From contig DBIA01000027.1 of NCBI GenBank assembly GCA_002296525.1, forward strand, positions 1 through 64,000: a DNA stretch of 64,000 bases, in the 5' to 3' direction. The notes under the pieces are model-generated. The model saw only the letters and a program-made list of their open reading frames with translations. It made no database searches and was not told the DNA's origin. This DNA is from Candidatus Neomicrothrix sp. UBA814 (GTDB lineage: Bacteria > Actinomycetota > Acidimicrobiia > Acidimicrobiales > Poriferisodalaceae). The translations under genes and the position numbers were made by a program. Positions 7,003-16,037 of this stretch are shown piece after piece. Every line of letters starts with the position of its first letter. The stretch's first letter is position 1.

Positions 7003-8433
7003 ATGGAACTCAGCGCCAACGTAGGCCGTTTCTATATCAATGGAGAGTGGGTTGAACCCTCCACCGACGACACTCTTGAGGTCATAAATCCCGCTACAGA
7101 GGCCCCGATCACTTCTATAGCTATGGGCACTCCAACTGACGTAGACGCAGCAGTTGAAGCTGCGCAAGCAGCGTTCGATGGTTACTCACAAACGTCAATC
7201 GAATATCGTGTCGATCTTTTAAACCGTATTACAGCGCTTTTGGGTGCCCGCTCAGAAGACCTCGCAAACTTGATTTCCGCTGAAATGGGCGCTCCCAAAG
7301 GGTTAGCTAAAGCAGCGCAAGCTCCGACCGGGGTAGCCCACTTTGCGACAACAGCTCAGATTCTCAGCTCGTTTCAGTTCGAAGAGCAGATGGGGAAAAC
7401 CCTGATTGCGAAGGAACCTGTGGGAGTTGTAGGGATGATCACGCCTTGGAATTGGCCGCTAAACCAGATCGCCTGCAAAGTAGCACCAGCTCTTGCTGCG
7501 GGTTGCACGATGGTTTTAAAGCCGTCCGAGGTCGCCCCACTAAACGCAATTTTGTTTGCTGAGTTGCTACATGAAGCAGAGGTTCCCGCAGGAGTTTTTA
7601 ATCTCGTTAACGGTGATGGCCCCTCAGTGGGAGCGCACCTCTCAGCGCACCCTGGGGTTGACATGATGTCATTCACCGGTTCCACGCGAGCAGGAGTTGA
7701 GGTGGCGCGCAACGCCGCACCGACGGTAAAGCGCGTTGCTCAGGAACTTGGCGGAAAGTCGGCGAATATCATCCTCGACGATGCTGACCTGGCCGAGGCC
7801 GTAGGTCGTGATGCGTTCGGTATGTGTACTAACTCAGGTCAGTCGTGTAACGCCGCGACCAGAATGTTTGTGCCGTTCGACCGGATGGAAGAAGCTGCGG
7901 CCATAGCCAAAGGCTCAATGGAGTCAGTATCAGTAGGGGAGCCCAGCAGCGACGGAACGATAATCGGACCAGTAGTTTCCGAAGTGCAGTGGAACAAGAT
8001 TCAGGCATTAATCGAGGCCGGCATCGAAGAAGGCGCCACCTTGGTCACAGGGGGGACTGGACGACCTGAGGGTTTGGAAAGCGGTTACTTCGTTCGCCCA
8101 ACACTTTTCACGAATGTAACCAATGACATGCAGATTGCTCGGGAAGAAATATTTGGTCCAGTTCTAGTCATGATCGGTTATGAGGATGATGACGATGCTG
8201 TGCGGATGGCCAACGAAACGCCTTATGGCCTCTCGGGCTACGTATCGGGCAGCCAAGAGCGAGCCATGTCGGTAGCGAAGAGAATTCGTAGCGGTAATGT
8301 TCACGTTAACGGTGCAGGACCCGACTTTAATGCTCCTTTCGGCGGCTACAAACAGTCAGGCAACGGACGCGAATGGGGCGTACACGGGTTGGAAGAATTC
8401 TTAGAGATTAAAGCCATCATGGGAGCCAGTTGA
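7003..8433 (+). CDS. NAD(P)-dependent aldehyde dehydrogenase
   Basis: A 476-residue aldehyde dehydrogenase, full length for the family. Visible are the Rossmann segment with MITPWNWPLNQ near residue 145, the K-P-S-E motif (VLKPSEVAPL), FTGSTRAGVEVAR near 225, the general-base Glu in QELGGKSANI near 248 and the catalytic Cys in NSGQSCNAATRMFV near 282. The C-terminal EEIFGPVL motif is also present. It oxidises an aldehyde to an acid, and in this setting probably serves an alcohol or aldehyde degradation route. AAGGATGAG precedes the ATG. It is monocistronic, divergent from the HD gene. Confidence 0.95.
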   Translation: MELSANVGRFYINGEWVEPSTDDTLEVINPATEAPITSIAMGTPTDVDAAVEAAQAAFDGYSQTSIEYRVDLLNRITALLGARSEDLANLISAEMGAPKGLAKAAQAPTGVAHFATTAQILSSFQFEEQMGKTLIAKEPVGVVGMITPWNWPLNQIACKVAPALAAGCTMVLKPSEVAPLNAILFAELLHEAEVPAGVFNLVNGDGPSVGAHLSAHPGVDMMSFTGSTRAGVEVARNAAPTVKRVAQELGGKSANIILDDADLAEAVGRDAFGMCTNSGQSCNAATRMFVPFDRMEEAAAIAKGSMESVSVGEPSSDGTIIGPVVSEVQWNKIQALIEAGIEEGATLVTGGTGRPEGLESGYFVRPTLFTNVTNDMQIAREEIFGPVLVMIGYEDDDDAVRMANETPYGLSGYVSGSQERAMSVAKRIRSGNVHVNGAGPDFNAPFGGYKQSGNGREWGVHGLEEFLEIKAIMGAS

Positions 8434-8500
8434 AGACTGAAGCTGTGACGACTGTTCGTAGCGGCGTAAGTGATCAAAGAACGTGAGCCATAATACCTAG

Positions 8501-10432
8501 GTGAAAATTGGGCATATCTGCGTTGCCTTATTGGTGCTGGGCGTTTCGTGTGCCGGCTCGGTTGAATCTGGCGGAGAAGGCCAATTTTCAGAAAGCGCAG
8601 CACAGGCGACAACCACGGTCCAGTCCCAAGACTCCGCGAGTAAGGACGTAGAAAAAAGCGCGTCAAGCGCAGCGACAGTCCAGCCGAGCCAAAACGTTGA
8701 ACGGTTTGAGGTAACTGTCGTCGCACCCGCAAGTGTGAACAGTTACTCGGAGTTCGAAGTCCTGCTCCAGTCCGGCGAAGAAATAGCCGATTTCACCGTC
8801 ATCTCTGACCGGTTGATTGTGTTGTCTTCCACGAACGGATCAGCGACCATCCTCAGCCCCATCGTTCAACAAGGCGAAACAATAGATTTCTTCGTTGAAG
8901 CAACCTCGATAGATGGACAATCCGCAAGGGTCTCACATGAGATTGAGGTCCTTTTGTATGAACATGAGGTGGAACGCTTTAGACATCTCAACCCTGCGGA
9001 TCTGCAAGGAACCGTCAGTGATGATTACGCCGTGTTCAACTTTGGTTTCGAAACCATTTTCGTGAACGAGCGTTACAGCGACACCTATTGCTACCCAACT
9101 GTCGATAATTGCAACGAACAAGATGGTTCCTTTACCGCTGACGCACACAACATGATGGTCGGCGACTTCAACGGCGATGGCCACCAAGACCTAGTAGTCG
9201 GATGGGTCATCTTTCCCCACACAATGGCCAAGAAAGAGCGGAGCACAGTGAGGGTGTACCTGAACGATGGCACCGGCCGGCTCCTAGCAGACCCGACGAT
9301 TTATTCCTCGGGACAGCCTCCTGAACGGAACATGCCATACCGCCTTGTGGTTGACGACTTCAACCAAGACGGCGTCGACGATATCTTCGCCGGATCACAA
9401 GGTTTGCTGAGGCTCCTTCCGACCGGGGAAAGAATCAACGACATGGATCCACATATTTTGTTGTTATCTCGCGACGGCAAACTGGTCGATGCTTCGGACA
9501 GCATCAATTACCGCGGCACTAGATTTTTTGCTCACGATGCCTCGTCGGGAGATATTAACGGCGACGGATTTCCAGACGTTCTAGCGGCTCGCACTTTGTT
9601 TTTGAACGACGGTGGGGCGGGGTTTGTGAATTCAATCGAGAATCTGCCGGAGGCGATGCGTCGCACCGATCACTATGTGATGTCATCTCTCCTTGAAGAT
9701 TTCAACGGGGATGGCTTGGCTGACCCGGTTCTCTTTTGGGGTGACGAAATAGATTCCTCGGACCCCTGGCCTGCGCAGATAGCGATTAGCGACAGGCAAA
9801 AGTCAAGCTCCGAATGGTCAGTCCAGAGTCTGCCAACGGGACGATTTGGGCTCGGAAGCACCAAATTTAACCATGCAGCCTCTGCTGATATTGATGGTGA
9901 CGGAGACCTGGATATCGTTATTGGGACTACGAGAGCAGGGAATCTGTACTACGTAGGACGCTTCATCCAAATCCTCCGTAACGATGGCTCAGGAAATTTC
10001 ACTGACATCAGCGAAGAGGCGATGGGTGACCAACCAAGGGCGTTGAACTACGAAGACCCAGAAGTCGAGGCGCTGTGCACTGTATGGGGAGAAGGCCAAG
10101 TCATCCTAATTGATATAGATAACGATGGTGATGTCGACATTACGGATCGAACACATGGCGGCGCGAATGGCGCCAAAGATGCCTGCTCCGGCATAGAGGT
10201 GTATTTGAACGATGGAAATGGCAGTTTTTCGCGTGACGAATCAACGCAGTTAGCTTGGGTTCAGCAGTACCAAATTCCCGGTTTTGTATCTTTGGCTCCG
10301 ACTAAGCATGAGATTGGTAACGCCATTCCAATAGACCTTGACGGACGCCTCGGAATTGATTTTGTCGCCCAGATACGTTCGCCCTGGGGTGGAACATACG
10401 CGTTCCTGTATCAGGTGATGTCTGTGAAGTGA
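8501..10432 (+). CDS. Exported FG-GAP/VCBS repeat protein (probable lipoprotein)
   Basis: A 643-residue extracellular protein. A short signal sequence ends in LVLGVSC, an imperfect lipobox. A low-complexity Ser/Ala/Gln-rich linker follows to about residue 65, then a beta-sandwich-like segment. From about residue 210 there are at least six D-x-[ND]-x-D-G-x-x-D calcium loops: DFNGDGHQD, DFNQDGVDD, DINGDGFPD, DFNGDGLAD, DIDGDGDLD and DIDNDGDVD. These define FG-GAP/VCBS blades of an integrin-alpha-like beta-propeller. Role is probably surface binding or polymer interaction; no catalytic domain seen. Start is GTG. Confidence 0.85.
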   Translation: MKIGHICVALLVLGVSCAGSVESGGEGQFSESAAQATTTVQSQDSASKDVEKSASSAATVQPSQNVERFEVTVVAPASVNSYSEFEVLLQSGEEIADFTVISDRLIVLSSTNGSATILSPIVQQGETIDFFVEATSIDGQSARVSHEIEVLLYEHEVERFRHLNPADLQGTVSDDYAVFNFGFETIFVNERYSDTYCYPTVDNCNEQDGSFTADAHNMMVGDFNGDGHQDLVVGWVIFPHTMAKKERSTVRVYLNDGTGRLLADPTIYSSGQPPERNMPYRLVVDDFNQDGVDDIFAGSQGLLRLLPTGERINDMDPHILLLSRDGKLVDASDSINYRGTRFFAHDASSGDINGDGFPDVLAARTLFLNDGGAGFVNSIENLPEAMRRTDHYVMSSLLEDFNGDGLADPVLFWGDEIDSSDPWPAQIAISDRQKSSSEWSVQSLPTGRFGLGSTKFNHAASADIDGDGDLDIVIGTTRAGNLYYVGRFIQILRNDGSGNFTDISEEAMGDQPRALNYEDPEVEALCTVWGEGQVILIDIDNDGDVDITDRTHGGANGAKDACSGIEVYLNDGNGSFSRDESTQLAWVQQYQIPGFVSLAPTKHEIGNAIPIDLDGRLGIDFVAQIRSPWGGTYAFLYQVMSVK

Positions 10433-10471
10433 TTAGCCACAGATCGATGGGATGCCGACGCGTGTGTTATC

Positions 10472-11452
10472 TCAGAATGAAGCGGTGGTGGCTCCGTACA
10501 TCTGGCTTTTGGTCTCTTCCCGCAAAATCTGGAGCTCTTCGGTGAGAGCTTTTCGACCAGCTTCAGCTTCGGGGTCTTCAGGGTAATAAGACAACTCAGA
10601 GGCAGGGTCACCTGCGACTCGCGTGCCAATTAGGTACCGCGGCTTGCTGTAGTCATAGGGGCGTGCCCGATGAAGAGCGCGTCTGTTGTCCCACAGCAGA
10701 GTGTCGCCGACGGTCCAATTATGGCTGTACACGCGGGAGTCATCACTCACTACATGGTCGATGAGGGACTTAATTAGTTTCCGGCTCTCTTCACGGCTAA
10801 GCCCTGGAATCCCAAAAGCGTGTCGTCCGACAAACAAATTAGGTTTCCCTGTCTCAGGGTGGACCTTCACCAAAGGGCGCAGATACGCCTCACCGTGGTA
10901 CACCTCGCCGTACAAGCCCTCGCCGTTCGTATCTGGAAAGTCTCCCAGGTCATTTGCTTGGGAAAAGTTCGTGGAATGGAAAGCACTCAGACCCGATATC
11001 AGCTCTTTCGTTTGTTCGTCGAGACTCTCGTATCCTGATCGCAGATCCGCCAGCTCAGTTTGGCCACCCTCTTCGGGAACTACGACTGCTGACAGCATCG
11101 CGACCTTGCTTGCGATTGGCTTGTACGTCGAGTCTGTGTGCCAGGCTTCGTTACCAACGTTCGTTCGCATCAACTGGGACTGAAGGTCATAAATTTTTCC
11201 GAAAGTGCCGTCATCGTGCTTCTTTTGGTTAGCCATTGGGGCTCCACCAAACTCAAGTTCTCCGAAACGGCGACCGAACTCAATACTTTCTTCCTCGTTG
11301 ATGTGCTGGTCGGGGAAAAGCAAGAATCCATGCTCCAAAAATGCCGAATGCAGCTGACCAAACTCCTCATCACTCAGATTTTTGAGATCGAGTCCGGTTG
11401 CGATCGCACCAAACTTTTTGTCCATCATCGGAGTGATCTCTATATCGCCCAT
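10472..11452 (-). CDS. TauD/TfdA-family 2-oxoglutarate dioxygenase
   Basis: A 326-residue Fe(II)/2-oxoglutarate dioxygenase of the TauD/TfdA family. Iron ligands: His and Asp of WHTDSTY near residue 107, and His of RRALHRA near 263; the 2-oxoglutarate Arg is in KPRYLIGTRV near 274. The N-terminal GAIATGLDLKNLSDEEF and FPDQHINEEESIEFGRRFG segments are typical. Family members open taurine, alkyl sulfonate or aryloxyacetate substrates by hydroxylation; TfdA-like ether cleavage is as likely as sulfonate use, and I cannot choose. About 35 residues longer than TauD, with a charged C-terminal tail. Probably transcribed ahead of the hydratase gene at 11530, or separately from it. Confidence 0.9.
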   Translation of the reverse strand: MGDIEITPMMDKKFGAIATGLDLKNLSDEEFGQLHSAFLEHGFLLFPDQHINEEESIEFGRRFGELEFGGAPMANQKKHDDGTFGKIYDLQSQLMRTNVGNEAWHTDSTYKPIASKVAMLSAVVVPEEGGQTELADLRSGYESLDEQTKELISGLSAFHSTNFSQANDLGDFPDTNGEGLYGEVYHGEAYLRPLVKVHPETGKPNLFVGRHAFGIPGLSREESRKLIKSLIDHVVSDDSRVYSHNWTVGDTLLWDNRRALHRARPYDYSKPRYLIGTRVAGDPASELSYYPEDPEAEAGRKALTEELQILREETKSQMYGATTASF

Positions 11453-11529
11453 GATCTTTCCCCCACGTCCTACTTCACTACAGGCTAGTCACTGACACAG
11501 ATGTAAGAGCGGAGGTAATGCGCAAGTGC

Positions 11530-12321
11530 CTATGAGCAACTTAATTCGACCGAACCGTGAGTCCCCACTGAGAACTTGACTTGGTCGCCAGCTTCGGGGA
11601 AATAGGTGATTACGGTGCTGCCTGTCATGACAAACTCACCGGCCCGCAAGGACCGACCTCGAGCGTTCAGATGGTTAGCGAGCCACGCAACAGCTTCAAA
11701 AGGGTGTCCCAACGCGTCTCCGGTTCGACCTGAGCCCAAGGTCTCACCATTGACCTCCAAAAGGGTGGGGGTTTCGACAAGGTCGAGAGCACTCCAGTTG
11801 GGTAAGGGGGATCCCATAACGACGCCAGCATTCCATGCGTTCTCAGACACTGAATCGAACGGATTCAAATTGTCGTAGTCCGCGTCCCGATCTTCGATGA
11901 GCTCGAATGACGGGTAACAGGCGCCTACTGCGGGAGCGATGTTGTCCCTGGTGTAAAGAGCGCCATCTCCTGGAAGGTCATCACTGAGTTCCACCGCAAT
12001 TTCGCACTCCAGGCCTAGATGACGGTGATTGTCAAGAGACACTTCAAACGGAGAGGGGTGAACTTTGCTGGAGAAAACCGCACCCGCTAGCGGATGATCG
12101 ACGCCACAGAACTCCTGCATCGCTTTGCTGGTAAGCGCAACCTTCCAACCAACAACCTTTTCTCCTCGTTGGAGCATGATGTCAACGAATGTGTCCTGTA
12201 TGAGATATGCGTTGTCAAGCGTTGGCTCCGCAACTTGATGAGCCATGGTGTGATGCTTTTCTTTAGCTTCGAGCTCGTTTATGAACGCACTCGCAATCTC
12301 TAACCGTTGCTGTTCATCCAT
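11530..12321 (-). CDS. 2-keto-4-pentenoate hydratase / FAH-family protein
   Basis: A 263-residue MhpD-like hydratase of the fumarylacetoacetate hydrolase superfamily. Features: VVGWKVALTSKAMQ near residue 57 (active-site Lys), the metal-binding Glu pair in LECEIAVEL near 105, and the conserved C-terminal GEFVMTGSTVI. MhpD-type enzymes add water to 2-oxopent-4-enoate after aromatic meta-cleavage; related proteins are decarboxylases of the same pathway. A ribosome-site-like AGGAAGG lies close upstream of ATG 12321. The 61-bp gap to the CoA-transferase gene upstream suggests one transcript. Confidence 0.85.
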   Translation of the reverse strand: MDEQQRLEIASAFINELEAKEKHHTMAHQVAEPTLDNAYLIQDTFVDIMLQRGEKVVGWKVALTSKAMQEFCGVDHPLAGAVFSSKVHPSPFEVSLDNHRHLGLECEIAVELSDDLPGDGALYTRDNIAPAVGACYPSFELIEDRDADYDNLNPFDSVSENAWNAGVVMGSPLPNWSALDLVETPTLLEVNGETLGSGRTGDALGHPFEAVAWLANHLNARGRSLRAGEFVMTGSTVITYFPEAGDQVKFSVGTHGSVELSCS

Positions 12322-12382
12322 GAGTTTCCTTCCTTTGAGTTTGGTTTTCAGTCGAACTTTTGACCTGCGTTGGTCGCAATGT

Positions 12383-14734
12383 TCAGTAGAGAGCCTCCAC
12401 TGCTGCTAGGTCAGCAATCTTGTCTCCGTCATAGCCCAACATTTCGCTGAGCACTTCGAAAGTGTGTTCACCAATAGGTGGGCCGCCCCACAACACATCC
12501 GAAGGAGTTCGACTTAGTTGGTAATGAGAACCTTCTACCACTGTCTCGCCGGCGTATGCCTGGGGTACTCGACGAAAGTGATTTCGGTGGGCTAATTGCG
12601 GATCAGCGACGGCATCAATTGAGTCAGTTGCAATATGTGCAGCAATTCCGTGGTTCTGAAGTAGTTGTTGAAGTTCGAATCGATCTTGCTGAGCGGTCCA
12701 CGCAGCGATAGCGGAGTCATCTAGCTTCTGTGATCCCATCAGGAGAGCCAAATTGTCCTCAGCTGTCTGATCCTGGCAGACGATAGCGATCCACCGGTCC
12801 TCACCTTTGACAGGGTAAACGCCGTGCACATTGTGTCGCTCGCTCCAGTTAGCAGACCGGGTTGCGGTCCTCTCGTTGATTTCTTGATCCAGCAATGCTG
12901 GACCGAGAAGATGAAGGGCAGACTCGTGTTGACTTAGATCTATGTAGCAGCCTTCACCTGTTCGACGTTGATGATCAAGTGCCGCCATCAACGCTGACAC
13001 TGTGAAGCGTGGGGCGGTGTAGTCGGTGTACGCGAGGAATGGTCCCGAAGGAGGTCTGTCAGGCCACCCAGTGATCTCATAAAAGCCGCTTAGGGCACCA
13101 GCTAGGTTCCCGAAACCTGGGTACATGTTCATGGGGCCGGTTTGTCCCATTAGGCAACTCGACAACATAATGGTTTCGGGCTTGCGCGCCTTAATGGAGT
13201 CGTAGTCGAAGCCCCAATTAGCCATTGCCTTTGGGGTAAATGCTTCAATTACGACGTCGGCCCAATCAATTAAATCCCAGACGACAGTGCGGGCTTCATC
13301 AACAGACAAGTCCAGGCTCATCATGTGCTTTCCCGCGTTCGCCGAGTGATATTGGGCGGTGTTACTCGGATGTGTTTCGTCATTGACGAAAGGTCCAGCG
13401 TTTCGAATGACGTCGATTCGGCCCTCAGATTCAATTCTTACGACAGTTGCTCCGTGGTCAGCAAGATTTCGTGTCGCCATGGGAGCAGCAATGGCCCACG
13501 TGAAGTCCAAGACATTGATTCCCTCCAACGGCTTACGTGTGGGAGCAGGTGTAGCCAACATAGGAGCGACGGGTTTACGTTGGAGATCAGCTAGCACTGC
13601 ATCGGTGTCTTGTCCCAACTTGGGGGGAGCACCAAGATCTCGGAGAGGGACACTCGCCTTCGCGAAACGACCTGGAAATTTGTGTCCAACTGCGGGAACG
13701 TGCTCAAAGAACCCGCGGGCCTCAAGATGCTCAGATTCGACAATGTCTTTCGTTGTTGCAACTGGAGCAATGAGCAGTCTTCTCTCGTGATTTCCAGCCA
13801 TTAGCTCGGCTTTTGTCTTTGTTGCAGTGAACTTAGCAATAGCGTCTTGCGCCCGGTAGAGGTCTTCCGGATCTGCCTGACCGGAGTAGATCATCGTGAA
13901 AAAATCGACCCAATTCTGGTCCCGCGTCGACTCATCACAGAAACCTTCCTCGTGGACCCAGTCCATTAACCGCTGACTGTAAGGCCCCAGCATCTCCCCG
14001 AACATAAAAGTGATTGACACAAACCCATCCGCTGCGGGATACACGGTTCTAATCACATACTCACCGGCTTTAATCCCACCCCCCGCTCGAGCCATGGGGG
14101 CAGCGCCGACAGCGCTACTGATCAGCATTGTTTGAGTGCATTGCGTGACCGCCTGTTGAGCGGAAACATCAATGTGTTGCCCCCAGCCCGACTCACTTCG
14201 TTCGAATAAGGCGATTGTCGTAGCTTCAGCTGCCTCCAAAGCACTGTGCAGCCACCCTTGGGGAACGGCACCGACCTGAATAGGAGACCTATCAGGATCT
14301 CCAGTCAGCCCAAGTTGGCCACCACTAGCCAACAAAGTCAGATCGGTAGCACACCAATCGCTCTTTGGGCCGGTCGCACCGAACGCAGAGATGCTGGTAG
14401 TGATGAGCGAAGGATTAGCAGCACGCAGTTGTGAAAGGTCTAGTGCCTCAAATACTCCGCAGTCGATGATGACGTCTGCAGTAACAGCCAGCTGCTCGAT
14501 CTCTGCGACACCACCAACGAGAGATTTCTTGCCACGGTTCCACGCCCAGTGAGTCAAGGACTTCTCAATATCGACGACATCATCAACAAAGGGACCCAAA
14601 TGACGTGCACTGTTTCCCCCTGGGGGTTCTACAGCAATGACCTCAGCACCCAGCTGGGCTAGGAGTAACCCGGTCAAGTTAGAACGTTCGTCAGTGAGAT
14701 CCAGAATTCGGTAAGGAGACAGCATGGCTTCCAT
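12383..14734 (-). CDS. Double-domain CaiB/BaiF family CoA-transferase
   Basis: A 783-residue protein holding two complete class III CoA-transferase domains in tandem. Domain 1 spans about 1-380 (YRILDLTDERSNLTGLLLAQLGAEVIAVEPP at the start) and domain 2 about 395-775 (INVLDFTWAIAAPMATRNLADHGATVVRIE). The catalytic Asp of the family is present in both copies: GQHIDVSAQQAV in domain 1 and GCYIDLSQHESAL in domain 2. Single-domain members are about 400 residues and dimerise as interlocked rings, so a fused pair could form an internal pseudo-dimer. It activates a carboxylic acid as its CoA thioester. Start is ATG 14734 or the ATG three codons later. Confidence 0.9.
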   Translation of the reverse strand: MEAMLSPYRILDLTDERSNLTGLLLAQLGAEVIAVEPPGGNSARHLGPFVDDVVDIEKSLTHWAWNRGKKSLVGGVAEIEQLAVTADVIIDCGVFEALDLSQLRAANPSLITTSISAFGATGPKSDWCATDLTLLASGGQLGLTGDPDRSPIQVGAVPQGWLHSALEAAEATTIALFERSESGWGQHIDVSAQQAVTQCTQTMLISSAVGAAPMARAGGGIKAGEYVIRTVYPAADGFVSITFMFGEMLGPYSQRLMDWVHEEGFCDESTRDQNWVDFFTMIYSGQADPEDLYRAQDAIAKFTATKTKAELMAGNHERRLLIAPVATTKDIVESEHLEARGFFEHVPAVGHKFPGRFAKASVPLRDLGAPPKLGQDTDAVLADLQRKPVAPMLATPAPTRKPLEGINVLDFTWAIAAPMATRNLADHGATVVRIESEGRIDVIRNAGPFVNDETHPSNTAQYHSANAGKHMMSLDLSVDEARTVVWDLIDWADVVIEAFTPKAMANWGFDYDSIKARKPETIMLSSCLMGQTGPMNMYPGFGNLAGALSGFYEITGWPDRPPSGPFLAYTDYTAPRFTVSALMAALDHQRRTGEGCYIDLSQHESALHLLGPALLDQEINERTATRSANWSERHNVHGVYPVKGEDRWIAIVCQDQTAEDNLALLMGSQKLDDSAIAAWTAQQDRFELQQLLQNHGIAAHIATDSIDAVADPQLAHRNHFRRVPQAYAGETVVEGSHYQLSRTPSDVLWGGPPIGEHTFEVLSEMLGYDGDKIADLAAVEALY

Positions 14735-14796
14735 TCTGCCCTGTGGGTAGAGCGAGCGTGAGATGATGTTTAATGCGCCGGTGAAAGTAGGCCCTA

Positions 14797-15306
14797 GTGG
14801 AGCAAGACGAAAACCGACTAGAGATGCTGCGAGAGTCGATACGACTATCTAACGAAATTCTTGCTAAGGCCAAACAGTCGCCGCAGCAATCCCTTGAACC
14901 GGGTATTGAAGCCAAGCTGTTGCATGCCCGCGACTGGCGAATGCGCTACCTCACACACCTAGAGCAAGGGGGTCAACCACTCCAGGTAGGGGATGAATGG
15001 TCAATGCATCACGGACACGACCTTGCAATCGAATGGGGATATGAAAGTTGGGACGAAAACCGGATCGGTCTGCGATGCAGAAGCTGCGACGACTGGATCC
15101 AGCTCTACGACGTCGAACTTTCAAGCTCCTCACAACCGCCCATTGTTGAGCTGTATCTGGAACACGAGACCCACACAGTCATTTCCTGGCGGCGCAGTAG
15201 CGATGCAGGAATTGAGTGCATTACATGCGGAGCAGTTAACGAGGACGGGTTCCCATTGTTAAATGCGCCAGTCAGTGAATGGTTCGACAGGGTCTGGAAC
15301 GGCTAG
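14797..15306 (+). CDS. Hypothetical protein with two CxxC pairs
   Basis: A 169-residue soluble protein starting at GTG. The first 45 residues are a charged helix, then a compact domain with Cys-Arg-Ser-Cys near residue 96 and Cys-Ile-Thr-Cys near residue 145. Two CxxC pairs about 50 residues apart suggest a zinc-ribbon-like site. Tryptophan-rich strands (HDLAIEWGYESWDENRIGL) lie before the first pair. I do not recognise a named family. It is divergent from the CoA-transferase gene with 62 bp between them and ends just before a tRNA gene on the other strand. Confidence 0.55.
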   Translation: MEQDENRLEMLRESIRLSNEILAKAKQSPQQSLEPGIEAKLLHARDWRMRYLTHLEQGGQPLQVGDEWSMHHGHDLAIEWGYESWDENRIGLRCRSCDDWIQLYDVELSSSSQPPIVELYLEHETHTVISWRRSSDAGIECITCGAVNEDGFPLLNAPVSEWFDRVWNG

Positions 15307-15327
15307 CACGAAAGTTTTAATTTGAGT

Positions 15328-15412
15328 TGGTGCGCCGGGTGGGACTCGAACCCACACGTCGTGAGACACCGGCACCTAAAGCCGGCGCGTCTGCCAGTTC
15401 CGCCACCGGCGC
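15328..15412 (-). tRNA. trnL: tRNA-Leu (anticodon UAG), CCA encoded
   Basis: Read on the minus strand this folds as a complete class II tRNA: acceptor GCGCCGG with CCGGCGC, a D-arm with GGCGGAACTGGCAGACGC, anticodon stem CCGGC/GCCGG enclosing TTTAGGT (anticodon TAG), a long variable arm, T-arm GTGGG/CCCAC with TTCGAGT, discriminator A, and CCA at 15328-15330. The long variable arm and anticodon give leucine. It is the only RNA of translation seen here. Confidence 0.97.
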
Positions 15413-15599
15413 CCACCCACAACCTATCGGGCCGACGCGCTGACTATTCATGTCGCACCGCTGCTTTCCGGAAAGTTCGACCACATTCCGTTGAGTAATT
15501 CGCCAAACCCCGTCCCGACCAGACCAACTGTTCCTCCACACGCCAAGTTGTAGGGTCTGAACAAAAACGCAAATACTTGCAAGAGAGTCAGGGTTCGTT

Positions 15600-15989
15600 A
15601 TGAAGGTCACCAGAATTTTCACCGGAGACGATGGACGTTCATATTTCGAAGACCTCGAAATTCCAAGTGCCAATCTCGGTCCACCGCTCGGCATCATCAG
15701 TGACTCGTTAGTAAGCCACTCAACTTTTTTCCGATTTGCTGGCGCGGAAGGCGAAGAAGATGTGTACGACTATCACTGCGCCCCACAACGACAATTTGTG
15801 ATCCACCTCAAAGGCGCGGTTGAAATCGAAACTGGCGACGGGACGACACGTCAATTTGGAGTGGGTGACGTGTTGTTGGCAGACGACACCACGGGTGAAG
15901 GTCATATCAGTAGGGGAATAGACACTCCAAGAGAACAGGTATTCATAGTGCTATCTGATGATTTCGATCTCTCGCAGTGGCGAACCTGA
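15600..15989 (+). CDS. Cupin-domain protein
   Basis: A 129-residue single-domain cupin. The beta-barrel core reads RQFVIHLKGAVEIETGDGTTRQFGVGDVLLADDTTGEGHIS: the G-(x)5-E-like first motif is altered (QFVIHLKGAVEIE) and the second motif His is in GEGHIS. This suggests a small-molecule binding or isomerase role, with incomplete metal ligands. A short open intergenic region follows the tRNA. The next gene, an EthD protein, starts 48 bp downstream in the same direction, so the two may be co-transcribed. Confidence 0.7.
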   Translation: MKVTRIFTGDDGRSYFEDLEIPSANLGPPLGIISDSLVSHSTFFRFAGAEGEEDVYDYHCAPQRQFVIHLKGAVEIETGDGTTRQFGVGDVLLADDTTGEGHISRGIDTPREQVFIVLSDDFDLSQWRT

Positions 15990-16037
15990 CATGCAGAGGC
16001 CGAAAATAGCTAAGGTCATTTTGGGTAGGGGGGCGAA

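Noticed and set aside
8346..8732. 128-residue minus-strand frame across the ALDH end
   Set aside because: Arg/Pro-rich composition typical of antisense translation; overlaps two well-supported genes.
13359..13790. 143-residue frame antisense to the double CoA-transferase
   Set aside because: Shadow of the well-supported minus-strand gene.
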